NCBI RefSeq assembly: GCF_937892565.1
Contig: NZ_CALAHQ010000004.1
Location: 1 to 64,000 of the forward strand
Reading direction: 5' to 3'
Origin: an uncultured Roseicyclus sp.
GTDB lineage: Bacteria > Pseudomonadota > Alphaproteobacteria > Rhodobacterales > Rhodobacteraceae
DNA length: 64,000 bases
Positions 17,654 to 26,099 of the stretch are shown here, one piece after another (within the stretch, counting starts at the first letter, position 1; each line of letters opens with the position of its first letter). A program made the translations under genes and the position numbers. The notes under the pieces were generated by a model. The model did no database searches. It saw nothing but the letters and a program-made list of their open reading frames with translations, and had not been told where the DNA came from.

Positions 17654-18510
17654 CCCTGATGGATCAAGGCAACGCCGCCTCTGGCGGTTTTCCCAGCACG
17701 GTCTGGGTCGAAAATGTCTCATGGTTCGACCGCGTGCCGCGCTGGGTCGCGATGCTGGCGATTTTCGTCATCTTCATCGTGATCTGGCAGCTGACGCATC
17801 TGACGGGGCTTGTGTCGCCGATCTTGCTGCCGTCGCCCGGCGATACGGCAAACCAGCTTTATTTCGTGGGCCATAATCTGTTCACCGGCGGCTACATGCT
17901 GACCCCGCTGTGGATCACGCTCAAGACGGTGGGGTATGCATTCTTGCTGGCAACCGCGATCGGCTTTTCGCTGGGGGTCCTGGTGGGCGAAACTGCCTTT
18001 GGCGAGCGCGCGGTGATGCCCTATCTGGTGGCCATCGACACCATGCCAAAGGTGGCATTCGCGCCCCTGTTCATCGCATGGCTGGGCTTTGGCATCGAAA
18101 GCAAGGTGGCGCTGGCGACCTTTATCGCCACATTCCCGATCATCGTGGGCACCGCCGCCGGTCTGCATGCAGCCGATGACAACGCCCGCATGCTGTTCAA
18201 GACCATGGGGGCCACGCGGTTTCAGACACTGATGAAAATGAAGCTGCCGACGGGCATGCCCCATTTCTTTACCGGCCTGAAAATCGGCTCGGTCGGCGTG
18301 ATGGCGGGGGCGATCACCGGCGAGTTTCTGGGCGGTGGCCGGGGCTTTGGCGATCTGATCCGGGTGGCCTCCACCAATCTCGATACCGCACGCGTCTTTG
18401 CGCTGATCATCTATCTCAGCGTCATCGGACTGGCGATCTTCATGGCCGTGGTCTGGACCCAGCGCCGTTTTGTGTTCTGGCACAAATCCAGCACCGTGAC
18501 CGACAGTTGA
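17650..18510 (+). CDS. ABC importer permease (SsuC/TauC type)
   Basis: A 286-residue membrane protein with about six transmembrane segments. The ATPase-contact (EAA-type) loop is near GAHAADDNARMLFKTMGATRFQTLMKMKLPTG-like residues 174-204, and GAITGEFLGGGRGFG follows. It overlaps the ATPase gene by 4 bp. Together with the two preceding genes it forms one importer. Confidence 0.9.
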   Translation: MTLMDQGNAASGGFPSTVWVENVSWFDRVPRWVAMLAIFVIFIVIWQLTHLTGLVSPILLPSPGDTANQLYFVGHNLFTGGYMLTPLWITLKTVGYAFLLATAIGFSLGVLVGETAFGERAVMPYLVAIDTMPKVAFAPLFIAWLGFGIESKVALATFIATFPIIVGTAAGLHAADDNARMLFKTMGATRFQTLMKMKLPTGMPHFFTGLKIGSVGVMAGAITGEFLGGGRGFGDLIRVASTNLDTARVFALIIYLSVIGLAIFMAVVWTQRRFVFWHKSSTVTDS

Positions 18511-18551
18511 CGGCGGTTGCCCTACCCTTCGGGGTAAGGCATCACCCGCCG
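18511..18551 (+). other. Intercistronic stem-loop with UUCG tetraloop
   Basis: Directly after the permease stop, CGGCGG (18511-18516) can pair with CCGCCG (18546-18551). Inside it, GCCCTACCC and GGGTAAGGC pair around a CUUCGG-type loop with one mismatch. There is no T-run, so this looks like a stable mRNA hairpin between genes rather than a terminator. Confidence 0.55.
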
Positions 18552-18577
18552 CAAGACCACCACCAAGGAACCCGACA

Positions 18578-19267
18578 ATGACACAATCGAACGACCTTTT
18601 TGACCCAGCCCCGATCACGCGCTTTCCTGTCGCGGGTTCGGACAAGACATTTCCAGTGCGCCGGGTGTATTGCATCGGGCGCAACTATGCGGCCCATGCC
18701 ATAGAAATGGGCCATGACCCCAACAAGGAGCCGCCGTTTTTCTTTCAGAAAAGCCCCGACAACATCATCTTCGGCGATTTCCCCTATCCGACCGAAACCA
18801 ATGATGTGCATTACGAGATCGAATTGATCGTGGCCCTGTCACAGGGCGGATCGAACATCCCCGTGGAAACGGCGCTCGACCATGTCTATGGCTACGGCGT
18901 GGGTCTTGACATGACCCGGCGTGACCTGCAGGGCGATGCCAAAAAGCTTGGCCGCCCCTGGGAGGTTGGAAAATCCTTTGACAAATCCGCCCCCTGCACG
19001 GCCCTGGTTCCGGCGTCAGAGATCGGCCACCCCAGCGAAGGCGCAATCTGGCTCAAGGTCAATGGCGTGGTGCAGCAAGAGGGCGATCTGAACCAGATGA
19101 TCTGGAAAGTGCCCGAGATGATCGCGATCTTGTCGCGCTATTTCGAATTGTGCCCGGGCGATGTCATCATGACGGGCACCCCGGCAGGTGTCGGGCCGAT
19201 CCAGCGCGGCGATGTGATGGAAGGTCATGTGGCCCATGTCGGCGATCTGACGGTCAAGGTCGTCTGA
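18578..19267 (+). CDS. FAH-family hydrolase, fumarylpyruvate hydrolase type
   Basis: A 229-residue compact FAH enzyme. The signatures are RVYCIGRNYAAHAIEMG, the metal motif VHYEIELIVALS (E-x-E), GLDMTRRDLQGDAKKLGRPWEVGKSFD and GDVIMTGTPAGVGP. The GRNYAAHAxEMG / DMTRRDLQ pattern is that of maleylpyruvate/fumarylpyruvate hydrolases of gentisate-type pathways, though related acylpyruvases share it. No gentisate dioxygenase is present in this window. It ends the operon before a strong terminator. Confidence 0.88.
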   Translation: MTQSNDLFDPAPITRFPVAGSDKTFPVRRVYCIGRNYAAHAIEMGHDPNKEPPFFFQKSPDNIIFGDFPYPTETNDVHYEIELIVALSQGGSNIPVETALDHVYGYGVGLDMTRRDLQGDAKKLGRPWEVGKSFDKSAPCTALVPASEIGHPSEGAIWLKVNGVVQQEGDLNQMIWKVPEMIAILSRYFELCPGDVIMTGTPAGVGPIQRGDVMEGHVAHVGDLTVKVV

Positions 19268-19317
19268 AGCCCCGCCACGACCACCGGGCGCGCCCGGGCA
19301 CCCGGTCATGGCCCACG

Positions 19318-19345
19318 AAAAGCCGCGCGGTTGCGCGGCTTTTTT
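19318..19345 (+). terminator. Intrinsic terminator after the FAH/ABC operon
   Basis: GCCGCGC (19322-19328) pairs with GCGCGGC (19333-19339) around a GGTT loop. The stem is extended by AAAA/TTTT and followed by a run of six T. This is a textbook rho-independent terminator 50 bp after the last stop. Confidence 0.92.
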
Positions 19346-19633
19346 CCTGCCCGCGCGGTCAGGCCCGGAAACGACCAGCACCTGCCCGGATTAAGCCAGC
19401 ACGGTGCAACCTCTGGTTTAAAATGTGCAGCATATCCGCAGAGCGCTTGATCTCGAAATGTATACAAGCAAAATGCGCTCGCGGCGTGCCGTGGAGGACA
19501 GCACAGCGCCCAAACGCAAGGCTTACAGGCGCGATCTGACAATCCGCCCGTCCGTCAAAGCGGCCGCAACAGGGAACCGGGGCTGATGTTTGCATGCAAT
19601 TGCATGGCACATGCCCCAGATCGGGAGGGAAAG
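19346..19633. promoter_or_regulatory. Control region upstream of the branched-chain-type ABC operon
   Basis: A 288 bp gene-free stretch. It holds ATGTATACAAG (19458-19468), close to the TTGTATACAA site bound by several FCD-type GntR regulators, and the perfect 14-bp palindrome CATGCAATTGCATG (19593-19606), 28 bp before the start codon. GGGAGGGA at 19623-19630 is the ribosome site. No promoter hexamers are assigned. Confidence 0.45.
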
Positions 19634-20842
19634 ATGCTTCGCAGAACACTCATGACGGCCACCGCCACATTGGCGCTGGCCATAGCCGGTCTTGGCGCCG
19701 CATCGGCGCAAGAGACGATTCGTCTTGGCGCGGCCGCGCCGCAGTCGGGCCCGCTTGCGGGCGGCGCTGCCGTCACCCATTGGCCCGCCGTGCGGCTTTG
19801 GGTGCATCAGACCAACGAAGCGGGTGGCCTGCAGCTTGCCAATGGCAAGGCCATGATCGAGCTGGTCGAATATGACGATCAGACAAACCCGCAGCAGGCC
19901 ATTCAGGCCGCCCAGCGTCTGGCCACGCAAGATCAGGTGGATTTCATGGTCTCGCCCTATTCCACGGGCCTGAACCTTGCCGCAGCCCCGATCTTTGCCC
20001 AGCTTGGCTATCCCCAGATCACGGGCACCGCCGTGACCAACCAGCAGCCCGAACTGGCCGCTCAGTTTCCCAACATGTTCTTCCTGCTGGGCCGCACCGG
20101 CGTGATGGCCGAAGACACCGCCCGCGTTCTGGTGGAACTGCGCGAAGCGGGTTCGATCGGCAACCGCGTGGCGCTGGTCAATGTGGCGGATGCCTTCGGG
20201 ATCGAGATGTTGGGCATTTCCAAGGCCGTGCTGCAAGACGCGGGCTTCGAGATCGTGTATGAATCGTCCTACCCGCTGGGCACACAGGATCTGGCCCCGA
20301 TCATCGACGGTGCGAAATCGGCCGAAGCCGACGCCTTTATCGCATGGTCCTATCCCGGCGACACCTTCGCGCTGACCGATCAGGCCATCGTGCAGGGCTT
20401 TGCCCCCAGCGTGTTCTTCACCGCCGTCGCGACCGCCTTTCCGGGCTATGCTGCCCGCTTTGGCGACCAGATCGAGGGCGTGATGGGCATGGGCGGCGTC
20501 AATGCCGATGACCCGGCCTTCAAGGCCTTTGTCGAGGCGCACACCGCCTTGGCCGGACAGGGCCCCGATTTCTGGGCCTCGGCCGCGACCTATGCCACGC
20601 TCGAGGTTCTGGGTCAGGCGATCGAGGCTGTCGGTTCGGCCGACCGCGCGGCGGTGCTGACGCATCTTCAGGATCGCGCCAACAGCTACGAAACCATCCT
20701 TGGCCCCGTCAACTTCAACGAGAACAACGACAACGAGCGCTACTGGACCGTGGGACAGTGGCAGAACGGCGTGTTCCGTGGTGTGGCCGCGCGCGGCCGG
20801 GACGGGGCCGTCGACGTTCAGCTGTTCGACGGCTGGAACTGA
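19634..20842 (+). CDS. ABC importer substrate-binding protein (LivK/amide type)
   Basis: A 402-residue periplasmic type I binding protein with a signal peptide (MLRRTLMTATATLALAIAGLGAASA). Family segments include GAAAPQSGPLAGGAA, YDDQTNPQQAIQAAQRL and DAFIAWSYPGDTFALTDQAI. The start at 19634 follows GGGAGGGA. This family binds branched-chain amino acids, but also aromatics, amides and urea. The companion aldehyde dehydrogenase hints at a catabolic substrate, which remains unknown. Confidence 0.9.
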   Translation: MLRRTLMTATATLALAIAGLGAASAQETIRLGAAAPQSGPLAGGAAVTHWPAVRLWVHQTNEAGGLQLANGKAMIELVEYDDQTNPQQAIQAAQRLATQDQVDFMVSPYSTGLNLAAAPIFAQLGYPQITGTAVTNQQPELAAQFPNMFFLLGRTGVMAEDTARVLVELREAGSIGNRVALVNVADAFGIEMLGISKAVLQDAGFEIVYESSYPLGTQDLAPIIDGAKSAEADAFIAWSYPGDTFALTDQAIVQGFAPSVFFTAVATAFPGYAARFGDQIEGVMGMGGVNADDPAFKAFVEAHTALAGQGPDFWASAATYATLEVLGQAIEAVGSADRAAVLTHLQDRANSYETILGPVNFNENNDNERYWTVGQWQNGVFRGVAARGRDGAVDVQLFDGWN

Positions 20843-20906
20843 TCTGATCTGATGCGGGCGGCGGGCCTTGTCCTGCCGCCCGTCTCTTTCGGGAACAGGG
20901 CGCAAC

Positions 20907-21773
20907 ATGTTCATCTTGATCACCGGCCTGCTGCTGGGGGGCACCTATGCCCTCATCGCGCTGGGGCTGAACCTGCAATACGGCGTCGCGCGCATCATGA
21001 ACCTTGCCAATGGCGAGCTTCTGGTGGCGGGCGGTTTCGCGGCCTTCTGGGCCTATACCGCCGCACAGGTCAGCCCGGTGGCAGCACTTGTGCTGGTCGC
21101 GCCGATTGCGTTCGTGCTGAACTGGCTGATCTACCGCATCATGTTGCAACCGCTGGTCAGCCGCGCCAAAAGCCGCGGCGCGCTTGAGGTCGACAGCATC
21201 CTTGCGACATTCGGCATGTCCTTTGCGCTGGTCGGCATCATGACCGCGCTGTTTGGGGGCGGCTATTTCAATTACGCCTATCTGGCCCAACCCGTCGACA
21301 TCTTCGGGTCGTCCTATGGCCAGAACCGGCTGGTGGCCTTTGTGCTGGCGGCGATCATCGGGTTGGGGCTGTGGCTGTGGCTGAGCTACACGCGCGCGGG
21401 CCTCAGGCTTCGGGCGCTGGCGGTCAACCCGTCCTCGGCACGGCTGGTGGGCATCGACACGCGCGCGGCATCCGCGCTGGCCTTTGGGCTTGGCGGCGCG
21501 GTGACGGCGGTGGGGGGCGCGTTGATCTCGATGTTCTTCACGCTTGATGCATCGGTCGGCATCCTGTTCACCATGAAGGCGCTGATCATCGTGATCATGG
21601 GCGGGGTCGGCGATATCCGCGGCACGATCGTGGCGGCCATGATCCTGGGCATTTGCGAAACCGCCGTCGCACGGCTGATCGACCCGGGCCTGACGCTGGC
21701 GGCGGCCTATGTGCTGTTTCTGGGCGTCTTGTTGTTCCGGCCACAGGGGCTGTTCGGAAAGAAACCGACATGA
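20907..21773 (+). CDS. ABC importer permease (LivH type)
   Basis: A 288-residue membrane protein with about eight hydrophobic segments. LivH hallmarks are LLLGGTYALIALGLNLQYGVARIMNLANGE at the N-terminus and GIDTRAASALAFGLGGAVTAVGG. The start at 20907 gives the expected family N-terminus. Its stop overlaps the next gene's ATG. Confidence 0.92.
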   Translation: MFILITGLLLGGTYALIALGLNLQYGVARIMNLANGELLVAGGFAAFWAYTAAQVSPVAALVLVAPIAFVLNWLIYRIMLQPLVSRAKSRGALEVDSILATFGMSFALVGIMTALFGGGYFNYAYLAQPVDIFGSSYGQNRLVAFVLAAIIGLGLWLWLSYTRAGLRLRALAVNPSSARLVGIDTRAASALAFGLGGAVTAVGGALISMFFTLDASVGILFTMKALIIVIMGGVGDIRGTIVAAMILGICETAVARLIDPGLTLAAAYVLFLGVLLFRPQGLFGKKPT

Positions 21774-22699
21774 GCGGACAGGAATTTCTCAAGGCCCTTC
21801 CCTGGGTGGCGCTGCTGATCGCTGCTGTCTTTGTGCCGTTCGTGGCCGGGCCCTATTGGCTGAGCATGGCCACCACCATGGCGATGTTCGTCGTGCTGGC
21901 GACGTCCTGGGCGCTGTTTTCGGGACCGACGCATTACATCTCATTGGCGACGGCGGCATTTTTCGGGGTGGGCACCTTTGTCACGGGCCTTGGGTTCCAG
22001 ACGCTTCCCTTCTGGATGCTGCCGCTGATTGCCGCCGGCCTTGGCGGGATCCTGGCCGCGCTGGTCGGCATGGTGACCTTGCGCCTGTCGGGTGTCTATT
22101 TCGTGATCTTCACGCTGGGGCTGGCCGAACTGGTGCGCCAGGTCGTGACATGGGTGCAAAACCAGACCGGGCAGCGCGGCATGTATGTGCTGACCTCGAT
22201 CACCGAGCGCGACATCTACTGGATGCTTCTGGGGTTGGCGGCACTTGTCTATCTGGCGGGCTGGCTGATCGGGCGCTCGAAGCTGGGCTTTGCGCTGCGC
22301 ATCATCGGCAATGACGAAACCGTCGCGCGTCATGTCGGCATCGACACGGCGCTGGCCAAGGTGGCGCTTTTCACCATTCCCGGCATGGCGGCGGCGGCGG
22401 TCGGTGCCATGCTGGCCCCGCGCTACATCTATATCGAACCCTCGACCGCCTTTGCGCCGCTCTTGTCCTTTCAGGTCGTGATCATGGCGCTTCTGGGCGG
22501 CACGGGGCGGCTTTGGGGGCCCTTGGCGGGCGTCATTCCCTTTACGCTTTTGTGGGAATTCATCACGCGCCAAGCCCCCAACCAGACGCTCTTGCTGCTG
22601 GGCGTGGTGTTTCTTTTGATCGTCTATGTGCTTCCCGGAGGCTTTGTCGGACTTTGGGCGCGCATCCGGCGGCGCTTTCATCAGGGGGGCGGGGCATGA
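21770..22699 (+). CDS. ABC importer permease (LivM type)
   Basis: A 309-residue membrane protein of the LivM family. It shows GPTHYISLATAAFFGVGTF, RLSGVYFVIFTLGLAELVRQ, GNDETVARHVGIDTALAKVALF and a C-terminal GGTGRLWGPLAGV. It starts inside the previous stop (ATGA) and its own stop overlaps the following ATPase gene in the same way, so translation of the set is coupled. Confidence 0.92.
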   Translation: MSGQEFLKALPWVALLIAAVFVPFVAGPYWLSMATTMAMFVVLATSWALFSGPTHYISLATAAFFGVGTFVTGLGFQTLPFWMLPLIAAGLGGILAALVGMVTLRLSGVYFVIFTLGLAELVRQVVTWVQNQTGQRGMYVLTSITERDIYWMLLGLAALVYLAGWLIGRSKLGFALRIIGNDETVARHVGIDTALAKVALFTIPGMAAAAVGAMLAPRYIYIEPSTAFAPLLSFQVVIMALLGGTGRLWGPLAGVIPFTLLWEFITRQAPNQTLLLLGVVFLLIVYVLPGGFVGLWARIRRRFHQGGGA

Positions 22700-23430
22700 G
22701 CCGGACCGTTCTTCAGGTGCAAGGCGTGACCAAGCGCTTTGGCGGTCTGGTCGCGGTGCGCGACATGAGCTTTGATGTGACCGAGCATCAGGTGATGGGG
22801 ATCATCGGGCCCAATGGCTCGGGCAAATCCACGATGATCAACATGATCTCGGGGCTGTTTGCCCCAAGCGAGGGGTCGATCCGCCTGAATGGCGCGGATC
22901 TGGCCGGGCTGCCCGCACACAAGACCGCGCGCCTGGGTGTGGGGCGCACGTTCCAGCTTGTGCGGCTTTTGCCGGAACTCAGTGTGGTGGAAAATGTCGT
23001 GGCAGGCGCGGTTTTCGGTCATCGCCGCACATGGGGCAGAACCGCCGAATTGCATGCCCGCCAGCTTCTGGATCGGGTGGGGCTTGGGGGGGCCATCGGC
23101 CTGCCTGTGTCCTCGCTCACCTATATCGACACCAAGCGGGTGGAACTGGCGCGCGCGCTGGCGGGCGATCCGGCGGTGCTGCTGCTGGATGAATGGTTGG
23201 CCGGTCTGAACCCGACCGAGCTTGCCACCGGCATCGATCTTGTGCGCAGCTTGCGCGACGAGGGGCGCACGATCATTCTGGTCGAGCATGTGATGGACGC
23301 GATCCGCAGCCTGTGCGACCGCTGCGTGGTGATGTCGTCGGGCGCCAAGATCGCCCAAGGCACCCCGGCCGAGGTTTTGTCGGACCCCGGCGTGATCCGC
23401 GCCTATCTGGGAGAGGATGAGGATGCTTGA
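22696..23430 (+). CDS. ABC importer ATPase 1 (LivG type)
   Basis: A 244-residue ATPase. Walker A is GPNGSGKST, the LivG-type insertion RTFQLVRLLPELSVVENVV follows, Walker B is VLLLDEWLAGLNPTE and the H-loop is LVEHVMDAI. The signature region reads VSSLTYIDTKRVELARAL: the usual SYGxQRxxE is replaced by TYIDTKRVE. The Walker B catalytic position reads DEW rather than DEP. Both are departures from consensus, though the catalytic glutamate is kept. Confidence 0.9.
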   Translation: MSRTVLQVQGVTKRFGGLVAVRDMSFDVTEHQVMGIIGPNGSGKSTMINMISGLFAPSEGSIRLNGADLAGLPAHKTARLGVGRTFQLVRLLPELSVVENVVAGAVFGHRRTWGRTAELHARQLLDRVGLGGAIGLPVSSLTYIDTKRVELARALAGDPAVLLLDEWLAGLNPTELATGIDLVRSLRDEGRTIILVEHVMDAIRSLCDRCVVMSSGAKIAQGTPAEVLSDPGVIRAYLGEDEDA

Positions 23431-24634
23431 GGTCAGCGATCTTGCGGTTTCCTATGGCAAGCACCGGGCGCTGTCGGGGGTATCGCTGACGGTCAAGCCG
23501 GGCGAGATCGTCGTCATCCTTGGCGCCAATGGCGCGGGCAAATCCACGCTGCTCAAGGCCATCGCGGGGATTTGCGAGGGGCATTCCTCGGGCCCGGTCA
23601 GCATGGGCGGCGAGCCGCTTTTGGGTCTGGCCGCCCACAAGGTGGTAGAACAGGGCATCGCCCTGGTGCCCGAAGGGCGCGGCGTGTTCGGTGAGCTGAC
23701 GGTCAAGGAAAACTTAATGCTGGGCGCCAACCCCGCGCGCGCCCGCGATGAGGCAGAGGGGAATTATGACCGGCTGATCCGGCTGTTTCCCAAGCTGGCC
23801 GACCGGGCGGGGCAAACCGTTTCGACCATGTCGGGGGGCGAACAACAGATGGTCGCCATCGGGCGCGCCATGATGTCGAACCCGACGATCCTGATGCTCG
23901 ATGAGCCGTCGCTGGGCCTGTCGCCGCTTTTGTCGAGGGATCTGTTCCAAAGCCTGAAAGCGGTGCGGGCGGCGGGGCTTGGCATCTTGCTGGTGGAACA
24001 AAACGCCAAGCTGTCGCTTGGCATCGCCGATCGCGGATACCTGCTTGAGAATGGCCGCGTCGAGCGTGAGGATCGCGCCGATACCCTGAAACGCGATCCG
24101 GCGGTACAGGCGGCCTATCTGGGCGGTGCGGCGGGCCATCGTGGCGCGACCCCTGCCCCCGCACGCGCCGCGCAAGCCATTGCGGATGCGCCGCGCAAAG
24201 CCTTTGGCGTGCGCCCCGCTGCAAGCATGTCGGTTTCGGCCTCGCAGATCTCGGGCGTGGATATCGACGCGGTCGTGGCTGCGGCCGGGCGGCAGGCGAT
24301 CGAGACCACAGGCCCCCGCCCGACCCTTGTGCCGCGTCCGGGCAACCCGCCAGCCATTCTGGGTGCAGCCCGGGATGCCGCGCTGTCACAGATGATGACC
24401 AGCATGGAAGAGGCCGCGCGCCGCGCGATGACAGGGCGACGCGAGACCAGCGCCCTGCCGGCGCTGCGCCCCACCGCACGACCCGCAGCCCCGGCCGCGA
24501 CCGCGACCGCAGCACCGGCCCCCGCATCACCCGCCCCTGCCCCGACGCCGAGCTTGAGCGAGACCACCGGCGGCACGCTGGAACGCTATCGCCGCCGCCC
24601 CGGCACGTCGCAATTCGAACGCACGGAGATCTGA
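23423..24634 (+). CDS. ABC importer ATPase 2 (LivF type) with long C-terminal extension
   Basis: A 403-residue ATPase, against about 235 for ordinary LivF. Residues 1-238 are canonical: Walker A GANGAGKST, LVPEGRGVFGELTVKENL, signature MSGGEQQM, Walker B ILMLDEPSLGLSP and LLVEQNAKLSL. About 165 further residues follow, rich in Ala, Pro and Arg, with a probably helical core (DIDAVVAAAGRQAIE, ARDAALSQMMTSMEEAARRAM), an Ala/Pro linker and an arginine-rich end. No known domain is recognised there. The ATG at 23423 has GAGAGG at better spacing than the ATG at 23417. It overlaps LivG by 8 bp. Confidence 0.88.
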   Translation: MLEVSDLAVSYGKHRALSGVSLTVKPGEIVVILGANGAGKSTLLKAIAGICEGHSSGPVSMGGEPLLGLAAHKVVEQGIALVPEGRGVFGELTVKENLMLGANPARARDEAEGNYDRLIRLFPKLADRAGQTVSTMSGGEQQMVAIGRAMMSNPTILMLDEPSLGLSPLLSRDLFQSLKAVRAAGLGILLVEQNAKLSLGIADRGYLLENGRVEREDRADTLKRDPAVQAAYLGGAAGHRGATPAPARAAQAIADAPRKAFGVRPAASMSVSASQISGVDIDAVVAAAGRQAIETTGPRPTLVPRPGNPPAILGAARDAALSQMMTSMEEAARRAMTGRRETSALPALRPTARPAAPAATATAAPAPASPAPAPTPSLSETTGGTLERYRRRPGTSQFERTEI

Positions 24635-24635
24635 G

Positions 24636-26099
24636 ATGCCCCAGACCCAGACCCTTCGCGGCATGTATATCGGCGGCCAGTGGGTTCAGACCGCCCGCAG
24701 GTTTGCCGATATCAACCCCTCGACCGGCACGCTTTACGCCGAAGCGCCCGACGGCGCCCGCCCCGAGGCGCGCATGGCGATCGAGGCGGCCCATGCTGCG
24801 TTCAAGGGCTGGGCTGCGATGAAATACACCCAGCGCGCCCATCTGTTGCACAAGGCCGCCGATATCTGGGAACGCCGCGCACCTGATTACATCGCCGCCG
24901 CCCAGGCCGAAGGCGGCGGCTGGGTCGGCAAGGGTGCCTTTGAGGCGCATTACGTGGCCGAGGTGTTTCGCTCGGCGGCGGCTGCCTGCTATCACAATCT
25001 GGGTGAAATCCTGCCCTCGGAATACGGCAAGTTCTCGACCGCTGTGCGCTATCCGATGGGGGTGATCTCGGTCATCAGCCCGTGGAATTTCCAAGGCATC
25101 CTGACCGCGCGGGGCTTTGCCTTTGCGCTGGCCGCGGGCAACACCATTGTCTTGAAACCCTCCGAAGACACGCCCTATAGCGGCGGGCTCTATTTCGCGG
25201 AAATCCTGCACGAGGCGGGTTTTGCCCCCGGCGTGTTCAACGTCATCACCTGCGCGCGCGAGAATGTGGGCGCCATGGGCGACGAGATGATCGAACACCC
25301 CTATGTCAAGGGTATCTCGTTCACCGGATCGACACCCGTGGGCCGGTCAATCGCGGCCAAGGCGGGGGCACATCTGAAAAAGGCCTGTGTGGAACTGGGT
25401 GGCAAGGACAGCCTGATCATCCTCGAAGACGCCGAGATGGAGCGCGCCACCCAGGCCGCCAATTTCGGCAGCTTCATGCATCAGGGCCAGATCTGCATGA
25501 GCGTGGAAAAGGTGCTGGTGCAAGAGAGCATTTACCCCGAATTCCTTGCCCGTTTCGCCGAACGCGCAGCCCGGCTCAAGGTGGGTGACACGGCGGATAA
25601 ATCCAACGTGATCGGCCCCTTGATCAACGACCGTCAGGTGGCGCGCGTGAAAGCACAGCTTGACGACGCCATTGCCAGGGGCGCCCGCGTGATCGTGGGC
25701 GGCGGCATCAATGGCCGCTTTGTGGAACCCACCATTCTGGCCGATGTCACGCCCGATATGCTGGTCTACCGCGACGAAACCTTTGGCCCGGTGGTTCCCG
25801 TGATCCCCTTTGCCACCGATGAGGACGCCATCGCCATCAACAATGACACCGAATACGGGCTGTCAGCCGGGGTTTTCACCGCCAATGAGGCGCGCGCACT
25901 CGATATCGCACGGCGGCTGGAAACGGGCATGTGCCATGTCAATTGCTCGTCGGTGAATGACGAACCCCATGTGCCTTTTGGCGGATCCAAGGCCTCTGGC
26001 CTTGGGCGGCATGGCGGGCGCTGGTCGATCGAGACTTTTACCGAAACCCGCTGGATCACGCTTGATCGCGGCGGTCGCCCCTATCCGCCGGTGTTTTGA
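24636..26099 (+). CDS. NAD(P)-dependent aldehyde dehydrogenase
   Basis: A 487-residue ALDH-superfamily enzyme that oxidises an aldehyde to its acid. The NAD site VISPWNFQGILTARG, the general base E253 (VELGGKD) and the nucleophile C287 (HQGQICMSV) are intact. The GQICMS pattern is common in benzaldehyde/vanillin-type and lactaldehyde-type branches, so an aromatic or hydroxyaldehyde substrate is possible, but this is weak evidence. It begins 1 bp after the ABC ATPase stop, so it belongs to the importer operon. Confidence 0.9.
   Translation: MPQTQTLRGMYIGGQWVQTARRFADINPSTGTLYAEAPDGARPEARMAIEAAHAAFKGWAAMKYTQRAHLLHKAADIWERRAPDYIAAAQAEGGGWVGKGAFEAHYVAEVFRSAAAACYHNLGEILPSEYGKFSTAVRYPMGVISVISPWNFQGILTARGFAFALAAGNTIVLKPSEDTPYSGGLYFAEILHEAGFAPGVFNVITCARENVGAMGDEMIEHPYVKGISFTGSTPVGRSIAAKAGAHLKKACVELGGKDSLIILEDAEMERATQAANFGSFMHQGQICMSVEKVLVQESIYPEFLARFAERAARLKVGDTADKSNVIGPLINDRQVARVKAQLDDAIARGARVIVGGGINGRFVEPTILADVTPDMLVYRDETFGPVVPVIPFATDEDAIAINNDTEYGLSAGVFTANEARALDIARRLETGMCHVNCSSVNDEPHVPFGGSKASGLGRHGGRWSIETFTETRWITLDRGGRPYPPVF

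Noticed and set aside
15828..18510. Sulfonate importer SsuABC linked to the sulfur-oxidation cluster
   Set aside because: The subunits are of that general type, but no desulfonating monooxygenase is present. The genes are separated from sox by a GntR gene and are flanked by FAH-family hydrolases.
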